DNA of 38,307 nt from Verrucomicrobiota bacterium. GTDB lineage: Bacteria; Verrucomicrobiota; Verrucomicrobiia; Limisphaerales; UBA8199. Made by a program: the position numbers and the translations under genes. Every line of letters begins with the position of its first letter. Position 1 is the first letter of the stretch. Below are positions 35,271-38,307 of this stretch, piece after piece. The notes under the pieces were generated by a model, which saw nothing but the letters and a program-made list of their open reading frames with translations, did not search any database and was not told the DNA's origin. The DNA is taken from NCBI GenBank assembly GCA_012517205.1, contig JAAYVL010000084.1, positions 1-38,307 of the forward strand, in the 5' to 3' direction.

Positions 35271-36671
35271 ATGAAATCATCGGATTGCGTTTTCAGGAAA
35301 ATGCCGTTGGCCTTGGGGTTGGGACTGTCGTTGTTCCTGGGCTTTTGGGCGGATGGGAGCTTGGTGGCAGCGCCGTTGCGGCTGGCCACGTTTCGTTGTG
35401 ATACCACGCCTTGGAAAGGCGAACCCCTCGTTTGGACGGCCAGGCTGGTCAAGGCGGAAACCCCGCTGCTGGCCAAGGGGCTTATTCTCGCGGAGGGCAC
35501 CAATCGTTTCGTGCTGTGCGCGTTTGATTGGTGCTTGATGGGGAATGATTCAGATCTGTTGTTCCGCAAGGCCCTGGCCACTGCCGTGGGAACGGATCCG
35601 GCGCGCGTTGCCATCCAGTGCATTCATCAACATGCCGCGCCGTATGCGGATGAAGGAGCCCACCAGTTGCTGGACGCCGCTCCGCAGCCGCCACCGCACC
35701 TGAGCCACGAGTTCCTGGATTCCCTCCGCCAGCAACTGGCGGCGGCCGCGCGCGCGGCAGCGGATCGCCTCGAACCTTTCAACCGGGTGGGAACCGGGCA
35801 AGCCCGGGTGGAGCGCGTTGCCTCGGCTCGGCGGCTCAAGGACGAAAACGGCCAGCCGATTACCCGGTATAGCAACGGCGCTAAAAGCCCGCAAATGGCG
35901 CAGGCCCCCGAGGGGCTTATAGATCCATGGCTTAAGACCATCACCTTCGCCCGAAACGATAAGCCCCTTGTCCGCCTGCACTACTATGCCACCCATCCGC
36001 AGACGTTTTGCTGTGACGGCCGTGCCTCGGCTGACTTTGTGGGATTGGCCCGTGAAGCCGTCGAGCAGCGAGAGAACGTGTTCCAAATCTATTTCACCGG
36101 CTGCTCCGGGGATGTCACGGCCGGCAAATACAACGACGGATCAACTCAAGCGCAGGCAGACCTCCGCCAGCGCCTACAGGCGGGCATCGAAGCCGCCATC
36201 GCCCAGACGCGCTTCACCCGGGCCAAGCCGATCGTCTGGCGCGCTCTGCCATTGACCCTGCCACCGCGAACGGATCAGTCTCAAGTTGCGGCCCAAAGCC
36301 GGGCCTGGCTGGATAACCCGGCGGAGTACGACGGGCGGCGGGTCTATAGCGGAGCCATGCGCCTGGCGTACTTCGAGCGACTCAATCGCCCCATTCAGGT
36401 CAGCTCTCTGCAAATGGGCAAGATCCATATTCTGCATTTACCCGGCGAGCCCATGCTGGATTTCCAATTCTACGCTCAACAGGCCAAACCCCGCGCCTTT
36501 GTGGCTGTCGCCGGTTACGGCGACGCCGGCCCCGCCTATATCTGCACCGATCAGGCCATCGCTGAAGGCGGCTACGAACCTTCCGCCACCAACGTCGGCC
36601 CCGGCTCTGAGGCTCGACTCAAAAATGCAATTCAGGGCTTGCTTGGATTGCATTTTTCCCCTCATCCTTAA
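35271..36671 (+). CDS. Neutral/alkaline ceramidase N-terminal-domain-like secreted hydrolase
   Basis: This 466-residue protein has a signal peptide (hydrophobic LGLGLSLFLGFW, cleavage near VAA). The body resembles the N-terminal domain of neutral/alkaline non-lysosomal ceramidases: IQCIHQHAAPYADEG, VRLHYYATHPQTFCCDGRASADFVGLARE, IYFTGCSGDVTAGKYN and VAVAGYGDAGPAYICTD. In characterised members a zinc site in this domain hydrolyses the amide of ceramide. The full-length enzymes also have a C-terminal Ig-like domain, which is missing here. Family members in this phylum often act on other substrates, so ceramide is not certain. A second in-frame ATG lies at 35301. Confidence 0.8.
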   Translation: MKSSDCVFRKMPLALGLGLSLFLGFWADGSLVAAPLRLATFRCDTTPWKGEPLVWTARLVKAETPLLAKGLILAEGTNRFVLCAFDWCLMGNDSDLLFRKALATAVGTDPARVAIQCIHQHAAPYADEGAHQLLDAAPQPPPHLSHEFLDSLRQQLAAAARAAADRLEPFNRVGTGQARVERVASARRLKDENGQPITRYSNGAKSPQMAQAPEGLIDPWLKTITFARNDKPLVRLHYYATHPQTFCCDGRASADFVGLAREAVEQRENVFQIYFTGCSGDVTAGKYNDGSTQAQADLRQRLQAGIEAAIAQTRFTRAKPIVWRALPLTLPPRTDQSQVAAQSRAWLDNPAEYDGRRVYSGAMRLAYFERLNRPIQVSSLQMGKIHILHLPGEPMLDFQFYAQQAKPRAFVAVAGYGDAGPAYICTDQAIAEGGYEPSATNVGPGSEARLKNAIQGLLGLHFSPHP

Positions 36672-36693
36672 TCCGCAGCGGCGGAGGAAATGC

Positions 36694-36719
36694 CGCCCGC
36701 GATACCCTCGGCGCGGGCG
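36694..36719. terminator. GC hairpin between convergent ceramidase-like gene and rnc
   Basis: CGCCCGCG (36694-36701) and CGCGGGCG (36712-36719) form an 8-bp perfect stem with a 10-nt loop. No T-tract follows. Confidence 0.4.
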
Positions 36720-36729
36720 AAATCCGTCT

Positions 36730-37455
36730 TTACGGCTTGCTCTCCGGAGCCGCGCGCAATTTTGCCAGCGCGGCGAGCGCGGCTTCGCTTTCGGCGGCCT
36801 TTTTGCTCTTGCCACGCCCGCGCGCCAGTTCCTTTCCGCCGTGATGCACCGTGCATTCAAAGAGGCGATCATGATCCGGCCCACTGGCGGAGGCTACGCA
36901 GTACCGTGGCGCTTCCGTGGAGGTGGCTTGCAGCAGTTCCTGCAGTTCACCTTTGGGGTTTTCCAGTTCCGGAATCGCCGAAAGTTCGCCAAAGGCGGCT
37001 TGGAACTGGCGGAGAATAAAATTGCGGGCCGCGTCATAGCCGCCATCGAGCAGGATGGCGCCGAGCAGGGCTTCATAGGTGTCAGCCAGGGCAGAGGGCC
37101 GCTCGCGGCCGCCATGCAGGTCTTCCCCCCGGCTGACGATCAGATACTGGCCAAGGTTCAGTTGCCGGGCGCGCTCGGCTAAAGTACGGCGATTAACCAG
37201 TTGAGCCCGGGCCTTGGTCAGCGGCCCCTCGTCGAAGGCGGGGAATTTTTCATAAAGCTCGCGCGTCAACACCAGTTGCAGGACGGCATCACCCAGAAAC
37301 TCGAGCCGCTGGTTAGTCTGCATGGATGCCCCATGCTCATGCGCGACGGAAGGATGCGTCAACGCAAGTTGCAATAGCGCAGGATTGCCGAACCAATAGT
37401 TCAGCCGTTCCTGCAGTCCCTGGTGCCCGGTGGCGGCAGGTATTGTATCTTTCAT
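36730..37455 (-). CDS. rnc: Ribonuclease III
   Basis: This 241-residue protein has the endonuclease domain (~12-155) with signature NQRLEFLGDAVL (D56), then DTYEALLGAILLDGGY (D125, E128). A C-terminal double-stranded-RNA-binding domain (~160-235) ends GRGKSKKAAESEAALAAL. It processes rRNA and other structured RNAs. The start overlaps the stop of the upstream zinc-ribbon gene by four bases (ATGA). The usual partner era is absent. Confidence 0.96.
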   Translation of the reverse strand: MKDTIPAATGHQGLQERLNYWFGNPALLQLALTHPSVAHEHGASMQTNQRLEFLGDAVLQLVLTRELYEKFPAFDEGPLTKARAQLVNRRTLAERARQLNLGQYLIVSRGEDLHGGRERPSALADTYEALLGAILLDGGYDAARNFILRQFQAAFGELSAIPELENPKGELQELLQATSTEAPRYCVASASGPDHDRLFECTVHHGGKELARGRGKSKKAAESEAALAALAKLRAAPESKP

Positions 37456-38093
37456 CCCGACATCCGCACGGGGTCAGCGGGTTCCGCGGGGGCTGGGGTG
37501 GAAGAGGCGGCGGACTCAGCGGCCGGGGCGGGAAAAACGACGGCGGCATCCGTTCCGGCGGCAGCCGGGCAAACCGGGGGCGCCGGGGGCAAACCATGTT
37601 CGAGAAGCGCAGCGACGTCGCGCTGAACCTGTTCAAGTTGATCCAGTTTCAGGTTGGGGTCCGCAATGGTGAACACATCGCCGGTGGCGGGTTGCTCATA
37701 AATGAACACCCGCTGCCCCTCGCGCAGGATTTGCTCCTTGACCTTGAGCAGGCGTTTGCGTTCGAGCATGACCGCCAGGATATATCCCGCCGGAATGTAC
37801 TGCGGATCATTCAACTCGATGAGTTGGCGAAGCAGTGACTCAGCCGTCTGTTTATGAATCGTTTCGACCGGAGGCGGAGGCGCGGTATAGACGCCTTGCC
37901 AATACGAAACGAAGCCTTTGCGCTCGCGCGCTCCCTCACTGTATTGCTTCAGCCAGCACGCCTGGCAGACATCCAGGCGGCGAAAATCCGCTTTCTCATC
38001 GAACAGCAGCGTATGGTAGCCTTCCTGGTCCACGAAGGGACGGCTGCAGGCGGCGCATGCGTGAGCGCGGGCTTGGATGTTCCACTCGGTCAT
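37452..38093 (-). CDS. Zinc-ribbon protein of unknown function
   Basis: This 213-residue protein has two CxxC pairs near the N-terminus (C13/C16 and C43/C46) that likely bind zinc. A helical middle follows (~80-150, with ERKRLLKVKEQILREGQRVFIYE), then a Pro/Ala-rich tail (~165-213). There is no signal peptide. It overlaps rnc by four bases, so an RNA-related role is possible but not shown. I do not recognise a characterised family. Confidence 0.75.
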   Translation of the reverse strand: MTEWNIQARAHACAACSRPFVDQEGYHTLLFDEKADFRRLDVCQACWLKQYSEGARERKGFVSYWQGVYTAPPPPVETIHKQTAESLLRQLIELNDPQYIPAGYILAVMLERKRLLKVKEQILREGQRVFIYEQPATGDVFTIADPNLKLDQLEQVQRDVAALLEHGLPPAPPVCPAAAGTDAAVVFPAPAAESAASSTPAPAEPADPVRMSG

Positions 38094-38100
38094 GCGTCGG

Positions 38101-38307
38101 CTACCATTGTTTCATGCGATAGAAGCGCTGGGGCGCAGTGGCCGTCGGATCCGTCAGCATCCGCAGCGCTCCATTACCCGCGTTGGTGCTCACCCCCACC
38201 CAGTTCGTCTCCCCAAGACTATCCAATCGCTCCAAAACATAGGTCTTCCGGTTCATCGTCTGCGCCAAAACACGAAAACGACTCCCTTTCCGCGCCGGGC
38301 AATGCAA
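38101..38307 (-). CDS. C-terminal fragment of a larger secreted protein (cut by the window edge)
   Basis: The frame is open to the window end at 38307, so only the last ~68 residues are seen. They end APQRFYRMKQW and resemble the tail of the amidase at 1633-4728, which also has APQRFYR. The segment TYVLERLDSLGETNWVGV precedes it. The pattern suggests a shared C-terminal domain of secreted verrucomicrobial proteins. The gene lies 7 nt upstream of the zinc-ribbon gene. Confidence 0.65.
   Translation of the reverse strand: MHCPARKGSRFRVLAQTMNRKTYVLERLDSLGETNWVGVSTNAGNGALRMLTDPTATAPQRFYRMKQW

Overview
This window looks like chromosomal DNA from a GC-rich member of the Verrucomicrobiota, most likely the Limisphaerales/Pedosphaera side. 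The evidence is indirect. There is a secreted protein built of Ig-like repeats that ends in an APQRFYR-type C-terminal domain, and a second copy of that ending at the right edge. There are also a ceramidase-like secreted hydrolase, a fused HTH/EIIA protein, a two-domain amidohydrolase and a GKRP-like SIS protein. Shine-Dalgarno sequences are mostly weak or absent, and several promoters sit almost on top of the start codon. No rRNA, tRNA, CRISPR array, phage module or insertion sequence was recognised.

Layout from left to right. Positions 1-543 hold no supportable gene. 583-4728 (+) carries a secreted PD40/TolB-like propeller and a large secreted zinc amidase with FN3 and Ig-like repeats. 5055-7745 (+) is a sulfate-activation pair, cysD and a cysN-cysC fusion. 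7808-8951 (+) is a coupled GNAT acetyltransferase and M23 peptidase. 8971-15822 (-) holds a D-aminoacylase-like protein, a HicB/HicA toxin-antitoxin pair and two amidohydrolase genes (three amidohydrolase domains, only one with an intact metal motif). 16313-20242 (+) holds a small membrane protein, Hsp20, Lon and a LolA-like lipoprotein-sorting protein.

20347-26994 is a mixed region: FtsB/DivIC-like protein (-), YIP1-like membrane protein (+), a MurNAc-6-P etherase fused to a truncated sugar-kinase domain (-), mnmE (+), frr (-) and a GKRP-like double-SIS protein (-). 26995-28517 contains two long inverted repeats and a short palindrome around thpR. 28554-30344 (+) has a secreted LamG-like protein and a GmhB-like HAD protein with Glu at the nucleophile position. 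30398-33483 (-) has a secreted hypothetical protein, a family 9 glycosyltransferase, a metallophosphoesterase and acylphosphatase. 33878-36671 (+) has ferritin, the HTH-EIIA protein and the ceramidase-like protein. 36730-38307 (-) has RNase III, a zinc-ribbon protein and the C-terminus of another secreted protein.

Themes: cell-wall metabolism recurs (amidase, M23 peptidase, MurQ, FtsB, a possible D-amino-acid hydrolase), as do envelope and LPS biogenesis (GT9, GmhB-like, LolA-like) and housekeeping RNA/protein quality control (mnmE, frr, rnc, thpR, lon, hsp20). The items most worth a second look are the near-leaderless promoter pattern, the 39-bp perfect inverted repeat, the truncated kinase-MurQ fusion, the degenerate amidohydrolase series and the HAD protein lacking its nucleophile Asp. 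I see no clear evidence of a wholly new multi-gene defence or metabolic system.
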